A program made the translations under genes and the position numbers. From an uncultured Verrucomicrobiota bacterium (GTDB taxonomy: Bacteria; Verrucomicrobiota; Kiritimatiellia; CAIQIC01; Lenti-01), in contig CALMBO010000027.1 of NCBI GenBank assembly GCA_937860055.1, positions 248,001 to 312,000 of the forward strand: a DNA stretch of 64,000 bases. Reading direction: 5' to 3'. Shown piece by piece: positions 41,328 through 49,762 of this stretch. The number at the start of each line of letters is the position of its first letter. Positions within the stretch are counted from its first letter, which is position 1. The notes under the pieces are model-generated. The model saw only the letters and a list, made by a program, of their open reading frames with translations, had not been told where the DNA came from and did not search any database.

Positions 41328-42854
41328 CTATTCGTGGAAGATGACGGCCTCGAAGACCGTGAACCGCGCGCGCGGGTCCTTCCAGGCATCGCCGGACAAT
41401 CCGGCCTTGTAGGAGAGATGGGTCAGCGTGGTCGCCAGGTCCCAGCCCTGCTCCGGCGCGACCTGCGGCAGGAAAACAGCCGAACGCCCGCCCAGTTCGA
41501 TGACCATGCCGTGCCGCCCGATCTCGATGTCCCGGTACGAGGCGACGGGCACCGGCGGCGTCAGCGCGCTGATCTCGATGTGGATCCCGGGGAACTCCTT
41601 CGCCGTCAGCGGCGAAAAGCGCGGATCGTTGAACGCCGCGTCGATGGCGTGGTCGAGGACCACATCCGCCAGCGCGCGCCGCGGGAAGATCTCGCCGATG
41701 CATCCGCGCAGCTCGCCCCCCGTCGTCAGGGTGACGAATCCGCCCATCTTCTGCTTCATCGCGGGAGTGGGCTCCACCCCGAGGTCTTCGGGATCGGACG
41801 GCGCCTTCCCCTTCAGGGCCTGGGCGATGGCCTTGCGCGCAAGCGACAGCAGGATCTTCTTGTCGTCGTCGGAAAGTTCCCGGCCTTCCGCCTTCGCCTC
41901 CGGTTTCTTCGCCGCCTTCCCTGCGCCGTAGAATCCGATGCTTTCATAGCTCACGGAATTTTCCCAGTCGCCGGTGCTTCGTCCGGAGGTGTCGTGGGCC
42001 AGTTCGCGGGCCTTGAACTTCTCCGGCAGCATCCGCAGCAGGACGCCGATGGGATCCTGCCCGCAGATGGTCGCGCCGGTCCGGTCGCAGTAGGCGGCGA
42101 AACCGTCCGCATCGCCGGCCAGGATCTTCTCCACCGCGCCGCCATCGAGCTTGCGCAGGTTCGCTTCCACGTTCGTGCGGAACGGCACGTAGCCGAAGTT
42201 CGGGCCGTAGTGCGTGAAGTCGGAGCTGGCGACCAGCGCCGTGCGCCCGTCCATCAGTCCGCCCAGCGCCGCGGCGGCCTGTCCGCGGGCATCGTCATCG
42301 AGCTGGCCGAGGGTGACAGGCACCAGCTTCCACTCCCGCCCCGCCAGCGCCGCCTGCAGCAGCGGGAGCTGCAACTCGACGCTGTTTTCGCCCCGCCGCG
42401 TCTCGGGACGGTCGGTGAACAGCGGATTCTTCATCAGCCCGGCGATGGCCTCGGTATCCAGCGGCGTCTCGCCGATCGGAGAACGGTAGTGCGTCTCGCG
42501 GGAAGGCAGGCTGGCCCGGCCGGGCATGTGGATGCGGTGCGAAAACCCGACCACCACCACGCGTTCCAGATCCGTCCGCGCCGCGAGGGCCTTCATGCCG
42601 GCCGCCGCGCAGGGCCCGGAATAGGCATATCCCGCGTGGGGCACGATGACCGCGAAGAGGGTCGGATCTTCCTCCACCTTCGCGCTCCGCAGATAACCCT
42701 CCAGCTCCGACCGGAGCCGGACAGGATCCGCGTCGTACCACGAGCCCGCCAAGGTCGATTCCAGGATGGCCTTTTTCATATCCACCTCTTCTTCCCGCGC
42801 GCATGCACCGGCCGCCAAAAGCAAATATAGCACAAGTCCGAGGTTCCTATTCAT
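41328..42854 (-). CDS. MEMO-AMMECR1 fusion protein (AmmeMemoRadiSam A and B in one chain)
   Basis: A 508-residue fusion with an N-terminal signal-like segment (LGLVLYLLLAAGACA; possibly a lipoprotein Cys, though the lipobox is weak). The MEMO domain (about 40-310) has VPHAGYAYSGPC, GFSHRIHMPG, ENSVELQLPLLQ and SSDFTHYGPNFGY, the last holding predicted metal ligands. The AMMECR1 domain (about 325-508) has GGELRGCIGEIFPRRAL, the family signature LRGCIGE. The two are parts B and A of the AmmeMemoRadiSam set, whose chemistry is not established. The start ATG overlaps the permease stop by eight bases, so the gene is coupled to the exporter operon. The matching radical SAM enzyme is at 61470-62489. 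Confidence 0.9.
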   Translation of the reverse strand: MNRNLGLVLYLLLAAGACAREEEVDMKKAILESTLAGSWYDADPVRLRSELEGYLRSAKVEEDPTLFAVIVPHAGYAYSGPCAAAGMKALAARTDLERVVVVGFSHRIHMPGRASLPSRETHYRSPIGETPLDTEAIAGLMKNPLFTDRPETRRGENSVELQLPLLQAALAGREWKLVPVTLGQLDDDARGQAAAALGGLMDGRTALVASSDFTHYGPNFGYVPFRTNVEANLRKLDGGAVEKILAGDADGFAAYCDRTGATICGQDPIGVLLRMLPEKFKARELAHDTSGRSTGDWENSVSYESIGFYGAGKAAKKPEAKAEGRELSDDDKKILLSLARKAIAQALKGKAPSDPEDLGVEPTPAMKQKMGGFVTLTTGGELRGCIGEIFPRRALADVVLDHAIDAAFNDPRFSPLTAKEFPGIHIEISALTPPVPVASYRDIEIGRHGMVIELGGRSAVFLPQVAPEQGWDLATTLTHLSYKAGLSGDAWKDPRARFTVFEAVIFHE

Positions 42855-43989
42855 TGCGCAACGCCTCCGCCGGCGGAAGGCGCGCGGCCATCCACGCCGG
42901 CCCTGCGGAGCAGAATAACGCGATCCCCAGCGCCAAGGCGAGCGGCAAAATCCGGGTTTCCGCGCCAAAATGGAAGGGCAGCGGGAACCGCCCGCCCAGC
43001 CCGCGCAGCGCCCCCTCCGCCGCAAGCATGCCCGCCAGCGCCGCGGAACCGGACAGGACCAGCGCCTCCGCGACAAACAAACGGGCGATCTCGCGGCGCC
43101 GGGCCCCCAAGGCGCGGCGCAGGCCGATTTCCGGAATCCGTTCTCGCACACCGGACAACAGCATCCCGGCCAGCGTCACCGCGCCGAGCAGCAGGCTCAG
43201 CGCGCCGCCGGCGCCGGCCGTCCAGCCAATGGCCCGCTGCCACCGCCGGACCCCTTGCAGCAGGGTGTCCGGCGTGATCCATTCAATGCCCTCCGCGCCG
43301 AGGCCGGGCTGCCCCAGCAACGCCGCCAACCGCCGCCGAAGCGCCTCGGGCGAGGTTCCCTCCCGGGCCCGGAACAGCAGCGCATCCACCCGCGACAACG
43401 CTTCGGCGTCGCCCGTTTCCAGCGCATCGGCCGTGTACGGGATGAACACCGCCTCCGGTGGAAGACCCGGCGTGGCACCCCCGGATTCGAAGCACCCCAC
43501 CAGCCGGTACGGCTCGGAACCCAGAGAAACAATGTCCCCCACATGCCAGCGGTTCTTCCGGCACAAGCCCTCGGACGCCATTGCATGGCGCGAACCTTGG
43601 CGGATATCCAGCCCGTCCAGCGCGCGGCCCTCGGTGAACCGCCAGCCCCGCGTTTTCGCCAATCCGTCGTCGGTGGCCGCCACGCCCGCCTCCACCCCCG
43701 GAACCGGCGGCAGCGTTTTCACGCCCGACACCCACGCGTCCCCCTCGAGATTCCCGCGGAGAAAATCGACCTGCGTCCGGTTCCAGGCGGTTTCCGGAGA
43801 ATGCACCAGCACGATCGAGCCGGCGCCGAAGGAATCGACCAGGCCTTGGGCCTGCCTCCGCAAGGCATCCAGGGTGGCCAGCAGGACGGTCACGGCGAAC
43901 AACCCCAGCGCCAGGCTGAAAAAGGCCAGCCCCGCGCGGGCAGGGCCCGTCCGCAAGCCGGCCCACAGGTCTGACGCAAACTTCCTCAA
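42847..43989 (-). CDS. FtsX/MacB-type ABC transporter permease without its own ATPase domain
   Basis: A 380-residue membrane protein. One membrane helix at the start (AGLAFFSLALGLFAVTVLLA) is followed by a periplasmic MacB-like domain (about 45-250) and three helices at the end (GGALSLLLGAVTLAGMLLSG, IARLFVAEALVLSGSAAL, ILPLALALGIALF). The cytoplasmic loop VRERIPEIGLRRALGARRRE is the FtsX signature. The gene is preferred to start at TTG 43989, which overlaps the adaptor stop by four bases. Full MacB proteins carry an N-terminal ATPase; it is absent here and no ATPase gene is in this operon. It would work with the adaptor and TolC-like protein as an efflux or lipoprotein-handling system. Confidence 0.85.
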   Translation of the reverse strand: MRKFASDLWAGLRTGPARAGLAFFSLALGLFAVTVLLATLDALRRQAQGLVDSFGAGSIVLVHSPETAWNRTQVDFLRGNLEGDAWVSGVKTLPPVPGVEAGVAATDDGLAKTRGWRFTEGRALDGLDIRQGSRHAMASEGLCRKNRWHVGDIVSLGSEPYRLVGCFESGGATPGLPPEAVFIPYTADALETGDAEALSRVDALLFRAREGTSPEALRRRLAALLGQPGLGAEGIEWITPDTLLQGVRRWQRAIGWTAGAGGALSLLLGAVTLAGMLLSGVRERIPEIGLRRALGARRREIARLFVAEALVLSGSAALAGMLAAEGALRGLGGRFPLPFHFGAETRILPLALALGIALFCSAGPAWMAARLPPAEALRNE

Positions 43990-45182
43990 GGCAGGCGCAC
44001 CCGGTCGCCCTCGGCCAGCCCGGAAACGATCTCGACGCGCGTGGCATCGGCCAGCCCCGTTTGCACGGCGACCTCTTCTCCGGAATCCCGCCGGACGAAG
44101 CTTTGGCCCCCGCGCCACTCGATGGCCTCGCGGGGCAGCAGGAGCGCGCCGGAGGACTCGCCCGCGACGATCTCCGCGCGCACGGAAATGCCGACCGGCA
44201 GCAGCTCGGATACCGGATCGAGCGCGATCTGAACGGGGAAGAACTTGCGCCACACCGGCTGCCCCGGCCGCGTCTGGGCCATGCCGCCCACGCTTCCGAT
44301 GCGGCCGGCCAGTTTCACGTGCGGGAAGGCGGCGGGCGTGGCTTCGACAACGCTCCCCGGCTTCACCCACGGCAGTTCCGCCTCCCCGATGAATCCGCGC
44401 ACGACGTGCTCGGCGGGATCGGGCAGGCACAGGAAGGCCTGGTTCCGGAACAAGGTGTCGCCCACGTGCGCCGTTCGGTATTCCCCTCCCACCGGCAGCG
44501 GCACCAGCGTCGCCACGCCGGCGACCGGCGCGCGCACGTCGCACAGCCGGAGCTGGCTCGCCGTGAAATCCCGCTGCCGCTCCGCCGCCTCCAGCGCCGC
44601 GCGCGCCTTCGCCAGGCGCGCGGCGTGCACGTGCTGCTTCGTCAGCTCGATGCGCGTATCCATCTGCTCGCCGCGCTTCTTCAGGCCTTCCACCTTGCCG
44701 GCCTGCTGGGCCACCTCGCCTTCCGACATCAGTCCGCGCTCCGCCAGTCCGCGCGCGGATTCCAGGAAGCGTTCCTCGGCCTCCCGCTCGGCGCGCGCCT
44801 CCATGCGCTGGGACTCCATGTCGAGCAGCTCCAGCGGCAGTTCGGCCTTTTCAAGGCTCTCCAGCTCCTGCCGCGCGCGCACCAGCTCGTTCTCCTGCCG
44901 CGCCAGGTCCTGTTCGATCTGCGAGGCGTCGAAGCGCGCCAGCAGATCGCCCTTTTCAACGCGGGTGCCTTCGGGCACCAGCTCCGACAGGACGGCGGAC
45001 CCCTGCACCCCGACGGCGATCGTCTCCACGCGGCGCGCCGCCAATTCGCCCTGGAACGGGATGGCCATGCGGATCGCGCCGCGCGAAACCCCTGCCGTGC
45101 GCGGCGCCTCCACCGCCCCGGGCCCGCAGCCCGCCAGCAGCAGCGCACAGATCCCCCCCGCGATTCCCATCCTAGTCTTCAT
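43986..45182 (-). CDS. Membrane fusion/periplasmic adaptor lipoprotein (MacA/HlyD-like)
   Basis: A 398-residue lipoprotein. The lipobox is LLLAGC (Cys about residue 20). A lipoyl-like beta part (VGVQGSAVLSELVPEGTRVEKGDLLARFD) and a long coiled-coil hairpin (about 95-195: DLARQENELVRARQELESLE .. AALEAAERQRDF) are followed by beta-barrel domains with LCDVRAPVAGVATLV. Adaptors of this type join an inner-membrane pump to a TolC-like channel. It overlaps the tolC-like gene by 11 bases and the permease by four, so three efflux parts are coupled in order. Confidence 0.88.
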   Translation of the reverse strand: MKTRMGIAGGICALLLAGCGPGAVEAPRTAGVSRGAIRMAIPFQGELAARRVETIAVGVQGSAVLSELVPEGTRVEKGDLLARFDASQIEQDLARQENELVRARQELESLEKAELPLELLDMESQRMEARAEREAEERFLESARGLAERGLMSEGEVAQQAGKVEGLKKRGEQMDTRIELTKQHVHAARLAKARAALEAAERQRDFTASQLRLCDVRAPVAGVATLVPLPVGGEYRTAHVGDTLFRNQAFLCLPDPAEHVVRGFIGEAELPWVKPGSVVEATPAAFPHVKLAGRIGSVGGMAQTRPGQPVWRKFFPVQIALDPVSELLPVGISVRAEIVAGESSGALLLPREAIEWRGGQSFVRRDSGEEVAVQTGLADATRVEIVSGLAEGDRVRLP

Positions 45183-46620
45183 TCGTCGCTTCTTTCTTTT
45201 CCGCGCGCAGAATCTCCCGGGGCGCGGGCACCAGCGTGCCCAGGACATGCAGGAGGCGATAGGCCGAAACCGAGGCCTCGCGGCGCGCGGCCAGCTCGCC
45301 CAGCTCGGCGTCGACCAGATCGGATTCGGCGTCGGACACGGAATCGGCGCTGGCACGTCCGGCCTCGAACAGGGAGCGCGCCAGCGCGGCGCGGTTGGCG
45401 GCCAGCTCGCGGTTGCGCGCCGCCAGCTGCAGCGTGGCGCGCGTGCGGCGATAGGTCGACAGGCCGGAGTTGACCTCGACGGCCAGGCGGTTCCTCACGA
45501 TCTCCGCGACCTGCCGGCTGGCCTCGGCGGCCAGCCCGGAACGCGCCACATCCAGCCGCGCCCCGCGCAGGTTCAGGTTCATGTCGGCCGTCAGCCCCGC
45601 GAACCAGGCGTCCTGGTCGAGGCGCCCGGCATCGCTCCACTCCTCGCCCTCGCCAAACGTCGTCTGGCGGGCGGTAAGCCGCAGGTCGGGCAGGAGGTTC
45701 CTCCGCGCGAGGCGCAGCTGCCGGTCGCCGGTCTCGATGTCCTGCAGGGCCTGGGCGTAGTCGGGCCGTTCGGAAAGCGCGACGGCCAGCGCGCGCCCGG
45801 CGTCGGCCACCTCCAGGTCCAGCAGCGCCGGCGGCGACAGGCGGAAGGCGGCGTCCAGCGGCAGCCCCAGCAGATGGGCGAATTCCTGGAACTGGATCGC
45901 CAGCTGCGCGCGCTCCGTTTCGAGGCGCAGGGCCGCCTCGCCGCGCTGCAGGTCCATGCGCAGGACCTCCGTGCGCGTGGCCTTGCCCTGCGGCTCCCGC
46001 GCGCGCGCCAGCGCATACAGCCGCTCCATGCGGGCGGAAAAGGCCTCGTCGCTATCGATCTGGTGGCGCAGGTAGATCAACCCCTCGTAGAGCGCCACCA
46101 CTTCCACGACCAGCGCCGACCGGTCGCGCTCCCACGCCCTCCGCGCCGCCAGCAGGGTCTCGCTGGCGGCCACGACGGGCTCGTCCTGGACCAGGGGGCC
46201 GAAATTCCGGAACAACGGCTGCTCCACCTCCACCCGGATCTCCCCGCGCCGCTGGGCCGCCGCACCGTCCACCTCGATCTGGCGGACCGCGCCGCCCACC
46301 GACACGCGCGTGCCATGGGAACCCGTCGCCTGCACGCCCAGGCCGGCGCGAACGGTCTCGCTGCCGGAGGAACCCGCGCCAACGGAACCTTCGGGCACGA
46401 TCTGGATGCCATGCGCGGTTTCCCGCGCCCGCTCTTCGGCCAGGCGATACCCCTGGATGTCCAGCGCCCCCTTGACCAGCTCGCGGTTGTGCGCCAGGGC
46501 CTGCTCGATGGCCTCCTCCAGGGACAGCGGCATCGCATCGCCCTCCGGCGCCTGCGCAAGCACCGGCAGGGCCAGCCCCAGTGCGCCGGCCACCAGCCAT
46601 CCCTGGAATCCTTTCCTCAT
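45172..46620 (-). CDS. TolC-like outer membrane efflux protein
   Basis: A 482-residue exported protein with signal peptide GWLVAGALGLALPVLAQA. Two OEP repeats are visible: LSLEEAIEQALAHNRELV near the N-terminus starts the first, and a second runs from about 250. Long helical stretches rich in Arg, Glu and Ala (AARREASVSAYRLLHVLGTL at the end) fit the alpha-barrel of TolC. It forms the outer channel for the adaptor and permease encoded downstream. Two ATGs are possible (46629 and 46620); the second has TAGGA at better spacing. Two copies of a TTTTCCA-N5-TGGAA dyad lie just upstream. Confidence 0.85.
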   Translation of the reverse strand: MRKGFQGWLVAGALGLALPVLAQAPEGDAMPLSLEEAIEQALAHNRELVKGALDIQGYRLAEERARETAHGIQIVPEGSVGAGSSGSETVRAGLGVQATGSHGTRVSVGGAVRQIEVDGAAAQRRGEIRVEVEQPLFRNFGPLVQDEPVVAASETLLAARRAWERDRSALVVEVVALYEGLIYLRHQIDSDEAFSARMERLYALARAREPQGKATRTEVLRMDLQRGEAALRLETERAQLAIQFQEFAHLLGLPLDAAFRLSPPALLDLEVADAGRALAVALSERPDYAQALQDIETGDRQLRLARRNLLPDLRLTARQTTFGEGEEWSDAGRLDQDAWFAGLTADMNLNLRGARLDVARSGLAAEASRQVAEIVRNRLAVEVNSGLSTYRRTRATLQLAARNRELAANRAALARSLFEAGRASADSVSDAESDLVDAELGELAARREASVSAYRLLHVLGTLVPAPREILRAEKKEATNED

Positions 46621-46637
46621 GCGGCGCATCCTAGCGG

Positions 46638-46656
46638 TTTTCCACACCATGGAAAA
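46638..46656. promoter_or_regulatory. Dyad 1: TTTTCCA-N5-TGGAAAA
   Basis: Perfect 7-base arms with a 5-base centre (CACCA). It lies 18 bases upstream of the tolC-like start in the gap between two divergent transporter operons. Confidence 0.6.
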
Positions 46657-46667
46657 CTTTTTCGGGA

Positions 46668-46686
46668 TTTTTCCATGGCATGGAAG
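46668..46686. promoter_or_regulatory. Dyad 2: TTTTCCA-N5-TGGAAGA
   Basis: Same layout as dyad 1, centre TGGCA, 31 bases (about three helical turns) from dyad 1. Confidence 0.6.
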
Positions 46687-46736
46687 AACCGCCCCCGCAG
46701 GCTCCTGCGGCGATCCCCTCCCTCCGGGGGAAAAGG

Positions 46737-46765
46737 TTGATTCACCCCGTTCCTGCAGGTAGAGT
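46737..46765 (+). promoter_or_regulatory. Promoter candidate for the Gld-like ABC operon
   Basis: TTGATT (46737-46742), 17 bases, TAGAGT (46760-46765), 19 bases before the ATG at 46785, with GGCGGCGGAAT between. It is downstream of the two dyads. Confidence 0.45.
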
Positions 46766-46784
46766 GGCGGCGGAATTGGATGCC

Positions 46785-47555
46785 ATGGCCGACGCGGATT
46801 TCTTGATCGAAGTGGAAAACCTGACCCGGCGCTTCCCCCGGTGCGAAGCGCTGGGCGGCGTTTCCTTCCAGATCCGCCGCGGCGAAGTCGCGGGGGTCCT
46901 CGGCCCCAACGGCTCCGGCAAGACCACCACCCTGCGCATCCTCGCGGCCTACCTCGCCCCCACCTCGGGACGGGTCCGGGTGGCGGGATTCGACACGACA
47001 ACCCATTCGCTGGAAGTCCGCCGCCGGATCGGCTACCTGCCGGAAAACGTTCCCCTCTATCCCGAAATGCGCGTGGAGGAATACCTGGCCTTCCGCGGAC
47101 GCCTCAAGGGGCTGCGCGGCGCGCGCCTGTCCGCCCGCCTCCGCGACGTGATCGAGCAATGCGGACTCGGCGATTCCTCCCGGCGCCTGATCGGCGCCCT
47201 GTCGCGGGGCTTCCGCCAGCGGACGGGATTGGCGGACTGCCTCCTGCACGAGCCCGCCGTCCTCCTGCTCGATGAACCGCTCGCCGGCCTGGACCCGGCC
47301 CAGGTCCGAATCGTGCGCGAACTGCTGCGGGGATTGGGCGGAAACCGCGCCGTCCTGTTCTCCACCCATGTGCTCGCCGAGGCGGAGCATCTCTGCCACC
47401 GTGCGCTGATCCTGAACGCCGGGCGCCTCGCCGCGGCCGATTCCCCGGAACGCCTGGTCCAATCGTCCGGGGCGCAGGGCTTCGAGGAGACCTTCCTGCG
47501 CCTCACCACCCTTCCCTCCCTCGTGCGCAATCCCGGAAAGAGGAAGGGGACATGA
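46785..47555 (+). CDS. ABC transporter ATP-binding protein (GldA/NosF-like)
   Basis: A 256-residue ABC ATPase. Walker A is LGPNGSGKTTTLRIL, the signature is LSRGFRQRTGLA in place of LSGGQ, Walker B is VLLLDEPLAGLDPAQ and the switch His is in FSTHVLAEAEHLC. The variant signature and VEEYLAFRGRLKG are typical of ATPases that serve ABC-2 permeases of the Gld type. I use the ATG before ADADFLIEVENL; the open frame upstream (to 46680) lies in the promoter region. It overlaps the permease by four bases (ATGA). Confidence 0.92.
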   Translation: MADADFLIEVENLTRRFPRCEALGGVSFQIRRGEVAGVLGPNGSGKTTTLRILAAYLAPTSGRVRVAGFDTTTHSLEVRRRIGYLPENVPLYPEMRVEEYLAFRGRLKGLRGARLSARLRDVIEQCGLGDSSRRLIGALSRGFRQRTGLADCLLHEPAVLLLDEPLAGLDPAQVRIVRELLRGLGGNRAVLFSTHVLAEAEHLCHRALILNAGRLAAADSPERLVQSSGAQGFEETFLRLTTLPSLVRNPGKRKGT

Positions 47556-48298
47556 CCGTTTTCCTCCAGCTGTGGCGGCGCGAAATCTCCTCCTATTTCC
47601 GCACGTCCATCGCCTATGCCGGCGGGGCCTTCTTCCTGGCCGTCATCGGCTTCGGCTTCTGGATGACGGCAAGCCGCCTGGCGCAGGGCGCGGCGGAGGA
47701 CGGCCTCGCCGGCGCCTTCTTCGGGGCGCCCTGGTTCTGGCTGGCCATGCTGATCGTCACCCCCCTGCTCACCATGCGGCTGTTTGCGGAGGAACGCCGC
47801 ATGGGCACGCTGGAGATGCTGATGACCGCGCCCGTCACCGAAACCGAAGTGGTCCTCGCCAAGTTCGCGGGCGCCTTCTCCGCCTTCCTGCTGCTGTGGG
47901 TGCCGACGCTCGCCTATGCCGCCATCCTGGAGCGGTGCGGCGCCCGCCTCCCCGCGCTCGACTGGGGCTCCGTGGCCGCCGGCTATCTCGGCACCCTGCT
48001 GATCGGCGGCTTCTTCCTGTCGGTGGGCCTGCTGTGCTCGCTGCTGACGCGCCACCAGGTCGTCGCGGCGATGGCCTGCCTCGCGGCGCTGGGCCTCCTG
48101 CTGGCCGCCGGCCAGCTGCCGCTCTACACGCATGCCGAACAGGTCCGGCGGATTTCCCGCGCCGTTTCGGCCCCGCTCCACATGATGGATTTCGCCGCAG
48201 GCATCCTCGACACCCGCACCGTGGTCTGGTATCTCGGCGCGACCGTCCTGCTGCTGTTCATCGCCATCCGCATCCTGGAGGCGCGCAGGTTGCGCTGA
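47552..48298 (+). CDS. ABC-2 type permease (GldF-like)
   Basis: A 248-residue membrane protein with about six helices. The start WRREISSYFRTSIAYAGGAFF and the loop EERRMGTLEMLMTAPVTETE (cytoplasmic, before the third helix) are typical of ABC-2/GldF permeases. The last helix is VVWYLGATVLLLFIAIRILEARR. It forms the transmembrane part for the upstream ATPase, with which it overlaps by four bases. AGGGGA precedes the ATG. The transported substrate is unknown. Confidence 0.88.
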   Translation: MTVFLQLWRREISSYFRTSIAYAGGAFFLAVIGFGFWMTASRLAQGAAEDGLAGAFFGAPWFWLAMLIVTPLLTMRLFAEERRMGTLEMLMTAPVTETEVVLAKFAGAFSAFLLLWVPTLAYAAILERCGARLPALDWGSVAAGYLGTLLIGGFFLSVGLLCSLLTRHQVVAAMACLAALGLLLAAGQLPLYTHAEQVRRISRAVSAPLHMMDFAAGILDTRTVVWYLGATVLLLFIAIRILEARRLR

Positions 48299-48304
48299 CC
48301 GGCC

Positions 48305-49759
48305 ATGGAACCGCGCGAATCCTCCTCCCCCCTCTCCTGCCGCCTCCGGCGCCTGGCCGTCCGGGCCAACCTGCTGGCGGTCATCGGCCTGGCCCTGGCC
48401 ATCTTCGGCATGGTCAACTATCTCTCCATGCGCCACTACGCGCGCACCCATTGGAACCGCGGCGGATTCACGAAGCTGTCCGACAAGAGCCTCCGCCTGC
48501 TGGATTCCACCACCGCCGACATCCATGTCGTCGCCCTGATCCGCCCCTCCAACGAAGCCTACGACAGCGTGGCCGCCCTGCTGCAGGAATACGCCGCCCG
48601 TTCCCCCCGCCTCTTCGTCGAATCCGTGGATCCGGACCGCAACCTCGCGCGCGCCGAGCAGCTCGCACGGCAATATCGTCTCGCCGCCGCCGAATGCGTG
48701 GTCTTCGACATCGGCGGCCGGCACCAGGTCGTGCCCGCCGCCGATCTCCTCGAATACGGCTATCCCGCCGCCGACGGCGACAAGCCCCGCCGGGCCTTCC
48801 GCGGCGAACAGCTCTTCGGCAGCGCCATCCATGCCCTCACGCAGGCCGCGCGCCCCACCGTCTGCTTCACCCGGGGCCACGGGGAACGCTCGCCCGACGA
48901 CTTCGACCGCCACTCCGGCTATTCCCGCATCGCCGCCCGCCTGCGCGACGACAACCTGGACGTGGAAACCCTCGACCTCGGCGAAGCCAAGGCCATCCCG
49001 AACGATTGCGCGCTGCTGGTCGTCGCCGGCCCCGTCCAGGAATTCGCGCCGTTCGAAATCGCCCTCGTCCGCGACTATCTCGACCGGAAGGGCCGCCTCC
49101 TCCTCCTCCTCGACGCCCGCACGAAAACCGGCCTCGAACCCCTGCTGCAGGAATGGGGCGTCCTCCTCGGCGACGATGTCGTCGTGGATGAAAGCCGGAC
49201 CCTCGGCGGGCGCGATCTGCATGTCTCCGCCTATCCTCCCCATGCCATCACCGCCCCCCTGCAGGATCTGGCCAGCGTCTTCTTCCTGCCCCGTTCCATC
49301 CGCGCCCAGCCCCATGCCGGCGGCGACAAGCCCGCCATCTCCGAGCTGGCCGCGTGCTCGGCGGCGGGCTGGGCCGAATTCGATCCGGACGATCCGTCCC
49401 CCCATTTCGATCCACAGGTGGACATCCCCGGCCCCGTCCCCGTCGCCGTCGCCATCGAACGCGGCCCCGTTCCCGGCGTCCATGTCCAGATCCGCCCCAC
49501 CCGCCTCGTCATCGTCGGCGATTCCGATTTCGTTTCCAACAGCGGGCTCATGGGCGCCAATGCCGACCTGCTCATGAACTCCGTCAACTGGCTGCTGGAC
49601 CGGGAGGAGGGATTGGCGGTCTCCCCCCGCACCCTCGAGGAGTTCCGCCTCGTCATGGATGCCCGCCAGCTCCGCCGCCTGTTCTGGGCCGTGGTGGTGG
49701 CCCTGCCTGGCCTCGTCGCCGCGCTGGGCCTCTGGGTCGCCTGGCAAAGGAGGCGCTGA
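48305..49759 (+). CDS. GldG-like ABC auxiliary protein
   Basis: A 484-residue protein with one helix near the start (LLAVIGLALAIFGMVNYLSM) and one at the end (FWAVVVALPGLVAALGLWVAW), leaving a large periplasmic part. FTKLSDKSLRLLDSTTADIH, VCFTRGHGERSPDD and LVIVGDSDFVSNSGLMGAN are features of the ABC_transp_aux family known from gliding-motility GldG. In non-gliding bacteria this unit is a general exporter component of unknown substrate. It follows the permease by six bases. Confidence 0.87.
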   Translation: MEPRESSSPLSCRLRRLAVRANLLAVIGLALAIFGMVNYLSMRHYARTHWNRGGFTKLSDKSLRLLDSTTADIHVVALIRPSNEAYDSVAALLQEYAARSPRLFVESVDPDRNLARAEQLARQYRLAAAECVVFDIGGRHQVVPAADLLEYGYPAADGDKPRRAFRGEQLFGSAIHALTQAARPTVCFTRGHGERSPDDFDRHSGYSRIAARLRDDNLDVETLDLGEAKAIPNDCALLVVAGPVQEFAPFEIALVRDYLDRKGRLLLLLDARTKTGLEPLLQEWGVLLGDDVVVDESRTLGGRDLHVSAYPPHAITAPLQDLASVFFLPRSIRAQPHAGGDKPAISELAACSAAGWAEFDPDDPSPHFDPQVDIPGPVPVAVAIERGPVPGVHVQIRPTRLVIVGDSDFVSNSGLMGANADLLMNSVNWLLDREEGLAVSPRTLEEFRLVMDARQLRRLFWAVVVALPGLVAALGLWVAWQRRR

Positions 49760-49762
49760 AGC

